This document shows, piece by piece, positions 9,986 to 39,633 of a stretch of 64,000 bases of DNA. Source of the stretch: Oncomelania hupensis. Taxonomy: Eukaryota > Mollusca > Gastropoda > Littorinimorpha > Pomatiopsidae. Made by a program: the position numbers and the translations under genes. The first letter of the stretch is position 1. Each line of letters opens with the position of its first letter. Location of the stretch: contig CM072517.1 in assembly GCA_036898135.1 (NCBI GenBank), positions 68,226,604-68,290,603 on the forward strand, in the 5' to 3' direction. The notes under the pieces were generated by a model. The model worked only from the letters and a program-made list of their open reading frames with translations, made no database searches and was not told the DNA's origin.

Positions 9986-10910
9986 TATAACGTTTAGCAT
10001 GGAGTTCCAAGCCAAGTATACTGACTGCTGTTTCCAAGTCTGTCATGCAAATCACCCAACAGCGCTAGATCTGTTGGCGGATCCACGATTACATACGCTG
10101 GGATCGGGCTTTTTGTGTGGACATTGTTTTATGCGCTAAATACAGTTTTATTAATTAATTCAATCATCCATACCTATCCGGGACAGTTTTAGGCCACAGC
10201 AAGATTACTCGTTGACATTTCTAGCTTACCTCACCTGCAAAACACTAGTCATAATCCAGTTCTTAACGTATCGCACTTCCTTCCACAATAATATTTGACC
10301 CGATTCCTCGAATGGTACCAAAGCCGGCCGACGCGATTCTGAAAGGGGGCCCGATATTGGCGCTTAGGGTCAATCTGGGTCATTTAGACGTTTTTGCGTT
10401 TTTGACTAGAATGGGCATCTATCTTTCTTGTACTGGAATATTAAGCCATATTTTGAACTCTAAATGTTAAAAATATGACATTTAGTGCATGTATCCTCCT
10501 GCAGTTATCGCAATTAGGTCTTACTTGCCGAAACAATGCCGTTAACAACAATAATTTCGACATTTAGCCCTTATAGAACCTCCCGCGTGTTATACATGAA
10601 TGGAAAGGTCACAGCGCCACGAATTTTGCTGATGTCATTATACTTTTAAACAATCCAATCAGAGCAAATAACTCAGCCTCGAAAAAGTCATCAATGGTAG
10701 CCAGTCAGAGAGCAGAATACATAATGTACCTTGCAATCAGTCTTTCTCGACGGTTATCATTGGGCAGTTTTCACTAAGGAAAGACAACTCGCATACTACG
10801 GTTGGCGAAGTTCTTTTGATTCCGACATGGATGCGAAGCGACTAGCGCTTGTTTTGAATGAATGAATGAATAATTTATAAAGCGCGTAAATATCTCCACG
10901 CCGACGGGCA
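9986..10910. other. No gene recognised
   Basis: AT-rich DNA without long ORFs or repeats that I can place. A short TGAA repeat lies near 10855-10867. Confidence 0.5.
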
Positions 10911-10911
10911 A

Positions 10912-11285
10912 TATTTATTTATTTATTTATTTACTTATTTTATTTTATTTTATTTACCTTATTGTCCCTTTTCCATAGGGAAATTCTGGGCCGCCTCACC
11001 TGGGGAAAGCGTAGTCGCAGCCTGTGGCGCGCTCAAACCCAACCCAACCTAACCTACCTAACATTAGTTGTGACTTTGAACTTTTGCTGCGGGAGCAAAC
11101 CTGAGTACCCGGAGAAAACCCCCGAGACGTTGCCCGAGTCGAAAGTAAATAATATTCGGAGAAACATAACGCCCAGATGCTGGATCGAACCCACACCTGT
11201 CAGGCGCCATTGGTTTCTGGCCTGTGGACAAGGCAAGTTAGTCCTGCCTTAGCCAACTTGGCCACAACGCTCGCTTACAGAAATA
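10912..11285 (-). mobile_element. tRNA-derived SINE with (ATTT)n end
   Basis: The minus strand starts near 11275 with a tRNA-like head (GTTGTGGCCAAGTTGGCTAA, then B box GGGTTCGATCC near 11185), followed by a body holding CGGGTACTCAGG and CTGGGCGGCCCAG-type blocks. It ends at the ATTT/ATTTT run at 10912-10960. Related pieces are at 14130-14270, 24893-25012 and 41660-41835. Confidence 0.65.
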
Positions 11286-12029
11286 CGTGTGATATATTAA
11301 ATAAAAGTGGAAAAGAGGAGAACATTGTTCTATTGTCTTTTTATATTATTATCTTTTGCCATGTGTGCACTGGGACATAACAAAGTTTCCCTTGTTTTTG
11401 TGGAATAATTTTTTTTTGACTTATTGAGAAATTGAAATGGCAGCTGCTGCTGACCTAAATTCTTGTCCAATGTTTTCAATAAACTTTATATCTGGACAAA
11501 ACTTGTGTTATTGTTGACAGTTATGATGTATTTGAAGTGTTTTTGTGAATTCTGCTGAAAAGAAATAATGGTAACTAAGCAAAACTGTGCCTCATAGGAT
11601 GGTAAACTTTAGCGGCCATTTCTTCAAAACTAGTGTTCTTTTTTAACCCATTGTACCTTTATTGTATAACAACCTTTTTAATTTGTGATCTACAACTATG
11701 AATTATATGTGAAAATAAAGGTATTTTTTATCGTTTCAGAAAATATATATGTAACCCCAAACATAAAAATGTTACCTTTGGTAATCAACCCTTTCGGTGT
11801 GACAGGTCATATATATTCCAATAGGCTTCGCTGAAAAAAAAATTGAATGCAAGTGGGGGTCCCATACTTTTCTCTAACAACATCCACAGAATGCTAGTAC
11901 ACGCGTGATTTTCTGACCGACGAATTGCATTTGAGTGTCGATATGACATAACTTATATTTAGTTAACAATGGGGACCCAACTCTCCGTGTACCGTACTTT
12001 GGAAGTGACGCCGTGTTTGGTGTTTTCAG
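11286..12029. other. No gene recognised; intron or upstream DNA of MAM gene 1
   Basis: AT-rich sequence. It ends in a polypyrimidine-like acceptor, TTTGGTGTTTTCAG, used by the first MAM exon. I looked for a signal-peptide exon with a phase 1 donor here and did not find one. Confidence 0.5.
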
Positions 12030-13697
12030 ACGCCGTGTTGGGGGACAGGTACTGTCATGACCTGGTGTCATGTGACTTTGAGGTGGGCACCTGTGGCTTT
12101 CTCCCATCCAGCGACTGGACACGGCACACCGCCAACAACGGTACGTCCTTCCTCTGTCTGACCACTCTCTTCTCTTTGACCACGTCATGTTGTTTTAACA
12201 TTTGCTATTAACAGTCTCGTGTGTTGTTGTACCTTTTGCTGCTATTCCACAAATCTGCTTTGATAGCGTCAAAAACACCGCCTGTAGATATTAACAACTG
12301 TTTTAAATTATCGTAGGCTAGGATAATGGTGTTATAAGACGTAATCAATTTATTCCTCTAAGAGATCACTTTGAAAATGCAAAATAAGAAATTCTTACAA
12401 CGACAGTACTACTAGTTCTATTATTAGTAATAAGTTACTACAAAAATAGACCTATAACAGCGATGAATGAAATGATGACCGTTAATTATAGGTGATCTTG
12501 TTAGCATTATTATCAAAAGTGATTTGTACAAATTTTAGGTGTTTCTGATTGTTGCTGTCTAATATCACATTGTGGTGAAAAGAACAAATTAAAAGAACTG
12601 AGTTGAAATGAATCGAGTAGAATTGGATCGTTTGCAAGTAGGCCTAGTAGAAAGCATTCTACTATCTAGATCATTAGTCAAAATCGATTGTTAGATGAAT
12701 GAAAGGCCGGCATGCATTGGGTAGGAGGTTTTATCAAACATTGTCTAAGAAGAAGAAATTTAAAGAGAGGATTCCTGGGCATGTTTCGTTGACGTTTATA
12801 AGTATATATACATGTATACAGAGTCGCACGAGAGGTTCCAGAGCAGGCTGACCGACTCGACCGACCTTCGTTCCCCTGTCCTGTGTAACGGCGTCGTGCA
12901 CGTGCAGTTCAATGGTCACATCACCACGGCGACGGTTCACCATGCCGACCTCACCGTGCTAACCGAATGCGACGGCGATGAATTGTGGGGACAGCCCTTG
13001 CAGGGCCTCAGAGGTCCCACCACGTCATGGGGAGTGTTCAATTTTTCCTTGCCAACCTGTCCTGAGGGCCAATCTCAACGAGTAAGACATTAACATTCCA
13101 GTTAGTTAATGAAGTACTTAAATTATAAATTCAGTGTTGTGATTAACTGACTGACTGTTGTTCTGTTATTTGTTGAAGAAACCATTAAGAGCAGTACTTA
13201 ATCAGTCTCTGGACGAACTGACTCTTGTTTAAAACATTCACACATCTTTCATTCCTCGCCATTATACCACAAAATTAAAGGCAGTAGTCTAAATATTGTC
13301 AAAATACGATCTTTCACAAATCATGACATCTGGACTGATTCCATCTCCAAGTTAACGGGTTGCGACTGTTACATGTCTCTGGTAAGCTGTGCACATGCGA
13401 CTATTGTGTGCATATGTGTGTGTGCGGGAGTGAGTGTATTATAATTATATTACTATTGCATAATATATTAATTTTATTTTGTTGTTTTAATCAAGCTTCA
13501 CGCCAAATTGTCAGTCTCTTTGTGATTACAGAGTTTTTGACTTCAGGCGACATGAGGTCACAGCTATGGGAACATGGAAACCACGTCTTAAAAGCAGTTC
13601 TTAAATTCAGATATTTTTGCTGTGTAGGTCATTTTCCGTACTGAAGGGGCGACATCTGGCGATGTTGTTCTGCTGGATGATGTTCGGCTTGCTGCAA
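12030..13697 (+). CDS. MAM gene 1, first MAM domain (three exons)
   Basis: MAM domains are about 160-residue extracellular modules found in receptors, proteases and adhesion proteins. Exon a (12030-12140) reads ..SCDFEVGTCGF..SDW.., the typical MAM start. Exon b (12832-13081) covers the middle (LRSPVLCNG.., W-rich end). Exon c (13628-13697) encodes VIFRTEGATSGDVVLLDDV, the MAM C-terminal signature. All have AG acceptors and GT donors. Phases fit: 1-1, 1-0, 0-1, so the domain is a symmetric shuffling unit. The gene start and any signal peptide are upstream and not identified. The exact protein family cannot be named from two MAM domains. Confidence 0.82.
13082..13627. other. Intron of MAM gene 1
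   Basis: Between exons b and c of the first MAM domain. AT-rich, with a short TGTG-rich stretch near 13410-13430. No other feature seen. Confidence 0.6.
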
Positions 13698-13848
13698 GTT
13701 AGTGTTTAAGTATTTCCCTTTGATTTCTCTTGTCACAGCTTTCATGTATACCAGACACAAGGCTAATTTTACACGTTCGCTGCCCTTTCTTCTCTTACTG
13801 CTTATTTTCAGGAAAACGCTTTTCGATGTGCGATGGATAGTTTGTGTA

Positions 13849-14270
13849 TAGCGCAATTGTCACCTACAAGAACTGCTCAAGGCTTTGTCCATTATAATAA
13901 TAATAATATAATACTGGATACTATATACACGCTTTTCTCCTAAATACAATTAGGTTAAAAGCGGCGATCTGTACCAACATGCATGTACACATGTTTCACT
14001 CACTCTCACACACAGACAAACACACATCTGTCACTCAAACATGTGGTGTAAATATAGGGAGATCGCTATTAGAAGACGGAAAGAAATTGGAAATTTTATT
14101 TTTCAAATTTTAGATTGGCTGCATCCAATCCTAATATTGAAGGGAGCAAAGAAACTGGAGTACCCGCAGAAAGCCCTCGGTGATCTGAAAGTCTCGTACC
14201 TAAGTCACGTAAGTTCGTCCACTGCTGGGCTCAAACCCGCGATCTTCGGCATAGGGAACAACTGAGCTTT
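13849..14270 (-). mobile_element. tRNA-like SINE copy (degenerate)
   Basis: The minus strand has a B-box-like GGGTTTGAGCCC near 14232 and the body block CGGGTACTCC near 14160. A distal part (about 13955-14100) resembles 57055-57190, both with TCACTCAAACATGTG. The far end (13849-13895) looks like the terminal part of the other SINE family. Possibly two merged SINEs. Confidence 0.5.
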
Positions 14271-14572
14271 CAGGCCGGACAATTATTTGCCGCAACCATT
14301 ATTTTGCCCCAATCAGGAGCGTTATGGAGTACTAAGCCACGCCTGCGGAAACACTTAGGGATATTTAATTGGTGTGGTGTATAAGAGTCGACATGAAGAA
14401 GAACGTTTAGTACCTTATTCATTGTATGAATGAGCGGATATCTCTGCTGACAGCGTAAACAGTTATAGGTCAGCGGTCTCCAAGCAGAGGATCTTCTAGT
14501 GGTCTCCCCAGTCACACGGCTGGTAACAGGCCAAAGTTGGATCATCACTGCCGGTGTAAACGTGCCTTAAGG

Positions 14573-14660
14573 CCTGTCTTAATGGGAATGTTCGTGGAGG
14601 TTCATCTACCCTTTTTTCCCGAGGTTTTCAGATCCCGAACCTAAATTCTTGAGCCTTTTG
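14573..14660. mobile_element. Half of a foldback MITE
   Basis: CCTGTCTTAATGGGAATG followed by TTCGTGGAGGTTC and GATCCCGAACCT repeats the left half of the MITE at 46506-46677. The right inverted end is missing. Confidence 0.55.
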
Positions 14661-14675
14661 GACACATTAAATAAT

Positions 14676-14983
14676 CGTTGTTATAGAGCGCTTCTCCAGC
14701 CCAAGAACTGCTCAAGCCGCTGGCCGACACTGGATCTCACTCAAGCCGCTGGAGGCGTCCATTTACTGCTTTAGGCACATCGTCTCACAGCACAGACAAC
14801 TGAGCTAATCCTGAGTGACCGGGAATGGTGGTTGGGGTTGCGTGAAGGGACCTAGTGCTGGCTGGTGTGTTTGTAGCTGGCACTCGCCAAACTAGGACAT
14901 GAGCGTCAGGATCTTTAAAGTCCGTGCAATGAAATGCCCGCGTGAACAAATTAGACCTCGGTTTATACTCTTGTATGTAACAT
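14676..14983 (-). mobile_element. tRNA-derived SINE, body
   Basis: Minus-strand copy of the 57246-57600 family: begins near 14983 with GAGTATAAACCGAGG, passes AGATCCTGACGCTCATG, and ends near 14690 with GCGCTCTATAAC. The tRNA head is missing. Confidence 0.72.
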
Positions 14984-15064
14984 ATTTACAGTAGTAGGGC
15001 AGCAGTGATGGTTTCGCTGTGCGTGTCTACATAAATGTAATATAGTACGTTGCCTGTGTTTCAG

Positions 15065-33172
<18,108 letters not shown>

Positions 33173-33559
33173 CTAATGACACTTGTCCGCTTTTGGCGTC
33201 AAATGGCAGACATCGTTCCGGCGTTGCCAGTTGTTTATCCGTTTATCTTGGGAACTTCGTTTATCGGGCAGTCCCAGTTCATCTGAAATGTTGTTTTTAA
33301 TAACACAATTTGAGGGAAACATTGCTTTTTTAAAACACTTTGTGGATTTCAAACCTGAGGAATTAACAAGGAATAGCAGAGCAGCCCAGGTACTAAAAAA
33401 ATGTGAAAAAATGTCTATTAATAATTTCCCATACTGTCATACTTAGTATTATACACATATTACACATAATCTAGTTTAGTACGTATATTTTGTTATCAGT
33501 ACTAACTTATGGTGATGACTGGAACAAGCTTGGATTGACGCCAGTTTGATTTCTTCCTC
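33173..33559. other. Downstream DNA of MAM gene 1
   Basis: Possible 3' untranslated region. An 87-codon ORF at 33183-33446 has no recognisable domain. No clear AATAAA was seen before the next repeat. Confidence 0.4.
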
Positions 33560-33638
33560 CTCTCAATCACAACTAGTAATAAATCATAGGACCTCATAAT
33601 TCCTTGTAAGAGGTAATAAAGATGAATTGAATAACTAT
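33560..33638 (+). mobile_element. LINE/SINE 3' terminus
   Basis: ATAATTCCTTGTAAGAGGTA followed by ATAAAGATGAATTGAAT matches the 3' end of the LINE at 25746-26548, here in plus orientation. Confidence 0.6.
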
Positions 33639-33674
33639 GCGTTGAGATGCTGTTGTGCCTACCATTTATTTCCG

Positions 33675-33852
33675 TTGACTTTAATGTAAGCCAACATCAT
33701 TGACTTTAATGTAAGCCAACATCATTGACTTTAATGTAAGCCAACATCATTGACTTTAATGTAAGCCAACATCATTGACATTAATGTAAGCCAACATCAT
33801 TGACATTAATGTAAGCCAACATCATTGACATTAATGTAAGCCAACATCATTG
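33675..33852. repeat. 25-bp minisatellite
   Basis: Seven near-perfect units of TTGACTTTAATGTAAGCCAA plus CATCA. The first copies carry ACTTTAA, the later ones ACATTAA. Confidence 0.93.
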
Positions 33853-33974
33853 GCGCCGACTGACATGGCAGCTGAAAAATACCTGTACTGTGGGACAAAT
33901 TGGGTAGGGATCCAGTCTCTCCGTCAGCCGGTTCTAAATTTCTGGAATAGCCGAGCAGTTGATTGTGTCGAGCC

Positions 33975-34115
33975 ATCGTTGTATTGTATTGTATTGTATC
34001 GTATTGTGTCGAACTGTACTGTATTATATCGTATTGTGTTGTACTGTATCGTATTGTATGGTATTGTATTTTAGTATTGTATTGTATGGTATTGTGTCGT
34101 ATTGTATTGTATTGG
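33975..34115. repeat. (GTATT)n pentanucleotide repeat
   Basis: About 28 variants of GTATT/GTATC/GTGTC, giving artefactual long ORFs in all frames. Confidence 0.9.
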
Positions 34116-34945
34116 ATCTATCAGTATTTTCCAGGTACTTTTGTAAATATGACACTTGGCGAAATAAAGTCTGTCATCTGTTATCTCGTTCGCGACCCTG
34201 TCGGCCCAGTTATTCCCAGGAAACGCGCATTTTTAAGGGTTTTTAAAACAAAATCACATAAAATTTAAATATTATTCCACAGAGTTAAATTTTATATCAC
34301 TGAAAAGTTCAAAACTTGCGCATTTTAGAAATGTTAGTTTTACATGCAGGAACGTAGGGCTATTTTTTTTTCGAACGATCGTGGCATGCATGCTTCGCGG
34401 ATGTCGACATCTTTTTGCAATCAGGGCGTTTTCTTCTATTTGTTCCATATTATGGTATTGGATGCAGAAAATCTAACATTTCAAAAATTAAAATATTGAT
34501 TTCAATTCGAACTTTTATAATGGCGATCTTTTTAGATCGCCGTGCTTTGAGATCGAATGGAAACAAAAATGCATGATTAAATCCTGTATTATTATTGCGT
34601 TGGAAACCACACGCGATTCGAAACTAAATTAACGGCTAAACAAAGCACTGAACAGTTAAGGGGAAGCAACAACGAAAGCATAAATGATAGTAGTAGTAAT
34701 TTTACCTACAACTGTCAAAGTCGTCTTCCCTTTGACCTTTCATTGGCGGTTCTTGAACGTGAGTGCAACCAAAGATTATAGTTCTGTTTTAACCTCTTTG
34801 GTGGATCTATTTAGCACTCACAAGTATAGCTGGGACTGTAAAAATTGCATTCACGTCGTCAAAGGGTTAAGTTTTTTGTTACCATCAATGGTCCTGGTGT
34901 GTGTTGTATCTCACGCTGAATATGCTTGTCGACGTTGTTGCCTTG
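34116..34945. other. No gene recognised
   Basis: AT-rich DNA. It contains a short perfect hairpin GGCGATCT-TTTT-AGATCGCC at 34534-34553, and near 34150 a GAAATAAAGTCTGTCATCTG end similar to 32660-32680, perhaps a repeat 3' end. Confidence 0.5.
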
Positions 34946-34952
34946 AGTAGAT

Positions 34953-35260
34953 TAATGATGGGCGTATACCATTGTGGTTGATGCAGCATCGCAGTGGTTT
35001 GGGCGCAGGCCAAATAATGTTTGGTGAAGCAAGGTCGAGCCCGGTTAGCACTTGGATGGGTGGATGACCTTGCTTGGAAGGCAACCACTGACTCCCGAAC
35101 GACGCAAATAATGAAAGGAGCACTGGATACACCCCAGTCCATCACCCAGCGGTCAATGGGTACCTGGCCCTGTTTAGAACCGGGGAAGGTAAAGCAGCGA
35201 AGGAGAGGAGATGGGCACTGCATTGCCCTCATTAAGCTGGCTTAGAGAAAAGAGACGCAC
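34953..35260 (+). mobile_element. 5S rRNA-derived SINE (SINE3-like)
   Basis: 34956-35095 resembles 5S rRNA: GGGCGTATACCATTGTGGTT at the start, then AAGCAAGGTCGAGCCCGGTT and AGCACTTGGATGGGTGGATG, matching the conserved 3' half of metazoan 5S rRNA with its internal promoter region altered. A non-5S body follows (CAATGGGTACCTGGCCCTG...). It is too diverged and extended for a working 5S gene. Confidence 0.6.
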
Positions 35261-35344
35261 CTCTTTCCCCAAACGACCGAAAGGTTACGAGAACACCTTT
35301 TCCTTTTTACTATTGTGTCTATTAGGCCTCCACTCTCCTTCCAC

Positions 35345-35648
35345 CCTCTATAGCCCTCTCTCTCTCTCTGTCTGTCTATCTCTTTCTCTCTCTCCTTCCT
35401 CTTCTTCTCTCTCTGTCGTTCCTTTCTTTCTTTGTCTGTCTATCTCTCTCTTTATTGCTCTCTCTTTATTGCTATCGCTCTCTTCCATCTCTCTTTCTCC
35501 TTCCTCCTCTTCTCTCTCTCTCTCTCTCTCTGTTTTTCCTTTCTCTTTGTCTGTCTCGCTCTGTCTCTTTATCTTTATCGCTCTCCCCCTCTCTCTTCCA
35601 TATCTCCCTCTTCCAACTCTCTATCTCTCTCTCTCTCTCTCTCTCTAA
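35345..35648. repeat. (CT)n-rich tract
   Basis: 300 bp of TCTC/TCTG/TTTC pyrimidine repeats directly before the LINE at 35655. Confidence 0.95.
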
Positions 35649-35654
35649 ATGCAA

Positions 35655-37370
35655 TTGTAGAAAAATGTTTTTTTCCAAAAGAGGGGGGAAATTATATGCC
35701 TGTTTCGTGGATCTAAAAAAGCTTTTGACTCGGTGCAGCATCAACCTTTATTTGAAATACTTTTGCATAATAACAATATTGATGGGAAATTTATTAAAGC
35801 CATTATGTCTATTTACAAAACTGTTCTGTCATGTGTGAGGATTGAAGACAGACTCACAGAATATTTTGAATGTCCAGTAGGTCTCAGACAAGGATGCATA
35901 CTGAGTCCAGAAGTTTTTTCCTTGTTCATTAATGAAGTCGCAACAGCAGTAGATAATAGCGGCATGCATGGTGTACAGCTTTTACCTAATCTGATTGACT
36001 TGTTTTTGCTGCTATTTGCTGATGACATTGTTCTCTTGTCCATCACTCCTCAAGGTTTGCAAAATCAGATCAATATTTTGAATGATGCTTGTAAAAGATT
36101 GTTTTTAAATATTAACATTGAAAAGACTAAAGTTATTGTGTTTCGCAAGGGAGGTTATCTAGGAAAATATGAACAGTGGCATTTAAATGGGAACAAACTG
36201 GAAGTAGTCAACGAGTATAATTACTTGGGTTTTACGTTCACGACAAAGATGAGCATCAATAAGGGGGTAAACGCACTAGCGTTAAAGGGGAGAATAGCAG
36301 GCCTCGAATGTATGAAAACGATTTCAAAAATTAAAGACATTTCCAGAAGTTGTTACTTTAAAATGTTTGATACACAGGTTCAGCCAGTGCTGTTGTATGC
36401 TTCTGAATTATGGGGGCTGCAAAGACTAACTAACATTGAAAGAGTGCACACTCTCGTTTGTAAGAGATTTTTGAATGTGCCATTGGGAGTTCCAACCAAG
36501 TTTATTTATGGAGAAACAGGAAGATACCCCTTGTATATTAATAGTACTGTAAGATGTATTCGTTACTGGCTGAAATTGCTTAAGTTAGACTACTCTAGGC
36601 TGCCCAGACAGGCTTACCAAATGTTGATGATCTTAAACGACAGTGGAAAGAAATGTTGGGTGACAAGGCTAGAAAACACTTTGAACACGTTAGGTTTTGG
36701 ATATGTTTGGCTACAACAAGGTGTAGGTAATGAAAATGCCTTTATTTCTGTGCTTAAACAAAGAATGAAAGATATTTATATTCAAGAATGGGACAGTTCT
36801 GTCTTAGTAAAAGACAAATATCAAAGATACAGAATGTTCAAAAACGTGTTTGAGACGGAAGCGTATTTTGAGAGTATGCATGTAAAATGTTTTAGAGACT
36901 GTCTTACAAAGCTACGGCTTGGTGTTTTGCCGGTAAGAGCATCCCACTTTAGATTGATGTTTGATGCCACTGGAGATATTCTGTGCAAATGTTGTAATGT
37001 ACCAGAAGATGAGGACCATTTTCTAACTAAATGTACATTATACAATGAATTGAGAGTTAAATATATAACTTTTCCTTTTCAATCCTGTGTAAATTTGCTA
37101 CAATATGGATCCCAATTTCACATATGGAGAATATGTTTGTTTACTTTTCACGCTTTAAAAATAAGAACAGAATATTATGAGCATGCTGCTTTTACGTAAT
37201 CCCAGGAATAATTTTGCTGTTACCTGTAAATTGTCAGACTGTAATAAGTAAATCACGTGACCAACTATACCTATATCTATGGGCTGGTGGCCCGAAGATT
37301 GTGCTAATTTATTGTATGTTATGCTTTTGAGAATTAAACGGACGATGTCCAAATGTCCAAAAATGTCCAA
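35655..37370 (+). mobile_element. LINE E, 5'-truncated
   Basis: Non-LTR retrotransposon with the RT second half, C-terminal domain and 3' UTR, ending near 37370 with ATGTCCAAA repeats. It begins inside RT next to the CT tract. A decayed relative is at 60535-61258. Confidence 0.82.
35733..37199 (+). CDS. LINE E reverse transcriptase, C-terminal part
   Basis: 488-residue open frame. Near the start are RT blocks: GLRQGCILSPEVFSLFINEV (about 50-70) and FADDIVLL (about 95-102), the catalytic Asp pair. YNYLGFTFTTKMS and QPVLLYASELWGLQ mark the thumb region. A CxxC....H....C cluster (CKCCNVPEDEDHFLTKC) lies near 430. Upstream the frame for DLKKAFDSV (first catalytic Asp) is separated by a one-base loss in an A-run near 35717. 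The ORF is otherwise intact, so the copy decayed little after truncation. The clade is not assigned. Confidence 0.82.
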   Translation: MQHQPLFEILLHNNNIDGKFIKAIMSIYKTVLSCVRIEDRLTEYFECPVGLRQGCILSPEVFSLFINEVATAVDNSGMHGVQLLPNLIDLFLLLFADDIVLLSITPQGLQNQINILNDACKRLFLNINIEKTKVIVFRKGGYLGKYEQWHLNGNKLEVVNEYNYLGFTFTTKMSINKGVNALALKGRIAGLECMKTISKIKDISRSCYFKMFDTQVQPVLLYASELWGLQRLTNIERVHTLVCKRFLNVPLGVPTKFIYGETGRYPLYINSTVRCIRYWLKLLKLDYSRLPRQAYQMLMILNDSGKKCWVTRLENTLNTLGFGYVWLQQGVGNENAFISVLKQRMKDIYIQEWDSSVLVKDKYQRYRMFKNVFETEAYFESMHVKCFRDCLTKLRLGVLPVRASHFRLMFDATGDILCKCCNVPEDEDHFLTKCTLYNELRVKYITFPFQSCVNLLQYGSQFHIWRICLFTFHALKIRTEYYEHAAFT

Positions 37371-37420
37371 AATGTCTCTCTCTCAGTTTCGTATCTTTAT
37401 CTTTCTCTCACTCCCTTCCC

Positions 37421-37468
<48 letters not shown>

Positions 37469-37897
37469 ACACACACTCACATAATTATATGTAAAAACAG
37501 CTGATGTAGGCTATACTGTTATACATGTATTTTCAATTCACAAGAATGGACATACTAAGCATGCACACATTAACGCATGCATACTCGTACAGAAAGAGGG
37601 AGAGAGGAAGGTAAAGTCACATGACACATGCTTAGGATTGTTCGTGGAAATCAATTACAAGGTCAAACTCACAGAACTCACTAGTGAAGAAGATCATTTT
37701 TGGTGTTTTAAAATGCGCCTATATTTTCATGGCTGACGACTCATACGTATCATAAGTACATAAGTATATCTATAGTATACATAAAGTACATTTGCACCCG
37801 CTAAGAATAATCGCACAAGATACATAAAATACTACCGCATTGCAATGATCTCTGGGTACGGTAAGCTAATACGGATACGACGCTCCGCGTGCAGGTC
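37371..37897. repeat. CT microsatellite and unassigned DNA
   Basis: (CT)n at 37424-37464. The rest shows no recognised feature. Confidence 0.7.
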
Positions 37898-38368
37898 CTA
37901 TCCACCTATCCTATCCTGTCCCGTAACCCTGAGGCCGTAGGGGCATCACAGATGATCGTTTAACCAGCACACTCCATCTGTCTCTGTTCTCAGCAGCCCT
38001 GATGGCTTCGCTCAGTGTCAAACCAGTCCATTCTCGAATGTAGTCCTCCCACCTCTTTTTCGGTCTCCCTCTTCTTCTACCTCCTTGCACTGTGCCTTGC
38101 AGAATAGTCTTTTCAAGGCCTGATGATCTTTTGACGTGGCAATACCATCGGAGTTTCCGTTTCTTCACCACTGTGAGCAGGTCATCGTGTTGTTCAATGG
38201 CTTGTGTGATGGTCTGTCGGACTTCGTCGTTGGTGATGCGTTGGGTATAGGAAATGCCCAGAAGTCTTCTGTAGCACCTCATCTCCATGCTTTGTATTCT
38301 TCGTTGGAGATCTGCTGTGAGGGTCCATGCTTCGCAAGCATATAGGAAGATGTAGACCGATAATGCGT
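37898..38368 (-). mobile_element. LINE A 3' fragment
   Basis: The tail CTATCCTATCC at 37898-37915 marks the 3' end. The ORF 38378-37911 encodes the C-terminal part: RRIQSMEMRCYRRLLGISY, KKRKLRWYCHVKRSSGL, GGRRRGRPKKRWED and the end GYGTG. It is 5'-truncated at about 38368 and open throughout. Confidence 0.85.
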
Positions 38369-39297
38369 GCAGGTACACTCGATAAATAAGCTTACGGACA
38401 CCCCACGAAAGAACCTGAAATTCTTGTTCTTGAATTAGATTCTAAATCTGACCATGTTGAACTGGTATTAATTACGTAAAGGAAAAACTACTATAGGGAT
38501 TTGCAATGTGGTGTTGGAAACTGTTTAATGGTAATTCTATGTTCTTGTGTGTTTTTATTTGCTGTTATTGTTGTTGACGCGGGGAATGTTGGCGTGATAT
38601 CAAAATGTGTTGTGTATTGCCATTCAGGCTTGTTGCAAGTATTCCCACCTCCCACCCCTCAAACACCCCTTTTGGGCTCAAACGCCCCCCTTTCCCCCTC
38701 TTCCCCGTCCTGCCCTGTGGGCGTGTAACCTGTCACAAAATAGACGGATGAAATCAATGGAATTCAATCAATGGAAACAAAAGGACGAAGTTCCAAAGTA
38801 CCAAAGATAAAAACCTATTAAAGCTTTTTTTTCCATCGGTTACTAACGTCTTTTGTTGAACAGTGACATGCAAAAAGGAAAAATAAATCAATGTTTCTTT
38901 CTTCAATAGTTGTATATTAGATAATTATCTAAGAACGAAAGCACCATTACACACAGCGACAAATACTGGCACTGAAATGAATGTGGTTCATCAGTACAAG
39001 TTGTCACGGAGGCCTGTATTTCATGACATTGTCAAAGCAACCAGTATATCGATACAACTTGCAGGTATGGACATAAGGTTTCGGTATAGGCCTAATACCT
39101 GTACTGTTTGTGGCGTACAATCCCAGCATTAGTACACATTATTCTACATCATAAGACGAGATAATATATGCATACATGCTACTGCTAAAAGATACAGATA
39201 TCAATCAGGGAAAGGCCCGCTGATAACAAAATCTGTAGTCGTTGCTGTATCATTTTGTTTTACGCAAAATTTACGTTGTTGCTTAAATTATCTTCTC
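38369..39297. other. No gene recognised
   Basis: No supported ORF; a C-rich patch lies near 38645-38710. Confidence 0.5.

Positions 39298-39391
<94 letters not shown>
39298..39391. repeat. (GA)n microsatellite
   Basis: About 46 GA units with one GAAA interruption. Confidence 0.97.
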
Positions 39392-39393
<2 letters not shown>

Positions 39394-39633
39394 ACTAGGA
39401 TAGGCGAGTTGCTAACCTCAATTCTTCACTAAGTTTGATGAGGGTGAGGTCACACTTCTAGGTAGGCGAAGGATCTCGGAAGCGATCTAGTAGAAATGCC
39501 GGAATCCGCGGTATTTTTCCTGAGTGGTCGGCGTTACTGACACGGAGATGATGATGGCGAAGCTTAACGTTCCCTTGTAGAAAGTGTTAGGGACAAGAGA
39601 TTTTGTATGGGATCAATAAAAATACCAGGCTAT

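Noticed and set aside
14270..14548. 92-residue minus-strand ORF
   Set aside because: No recognisable domain, in an intron among SINE pieces.
33183..33446. 87-residue ORF downstream of MAM gene 1
   Set aside because: No family resemblance, no splice or start context to support it.
33675..33852. CRISPR-like array
   Set aside because: Units are contiguous without unique spacers, in an animal genome; an ordinary minisatellite.
34534..34553. Terminator-like hairpin
   Set aside because: Perfect 8-bp stem, but no T-run or RNA gene next to it.
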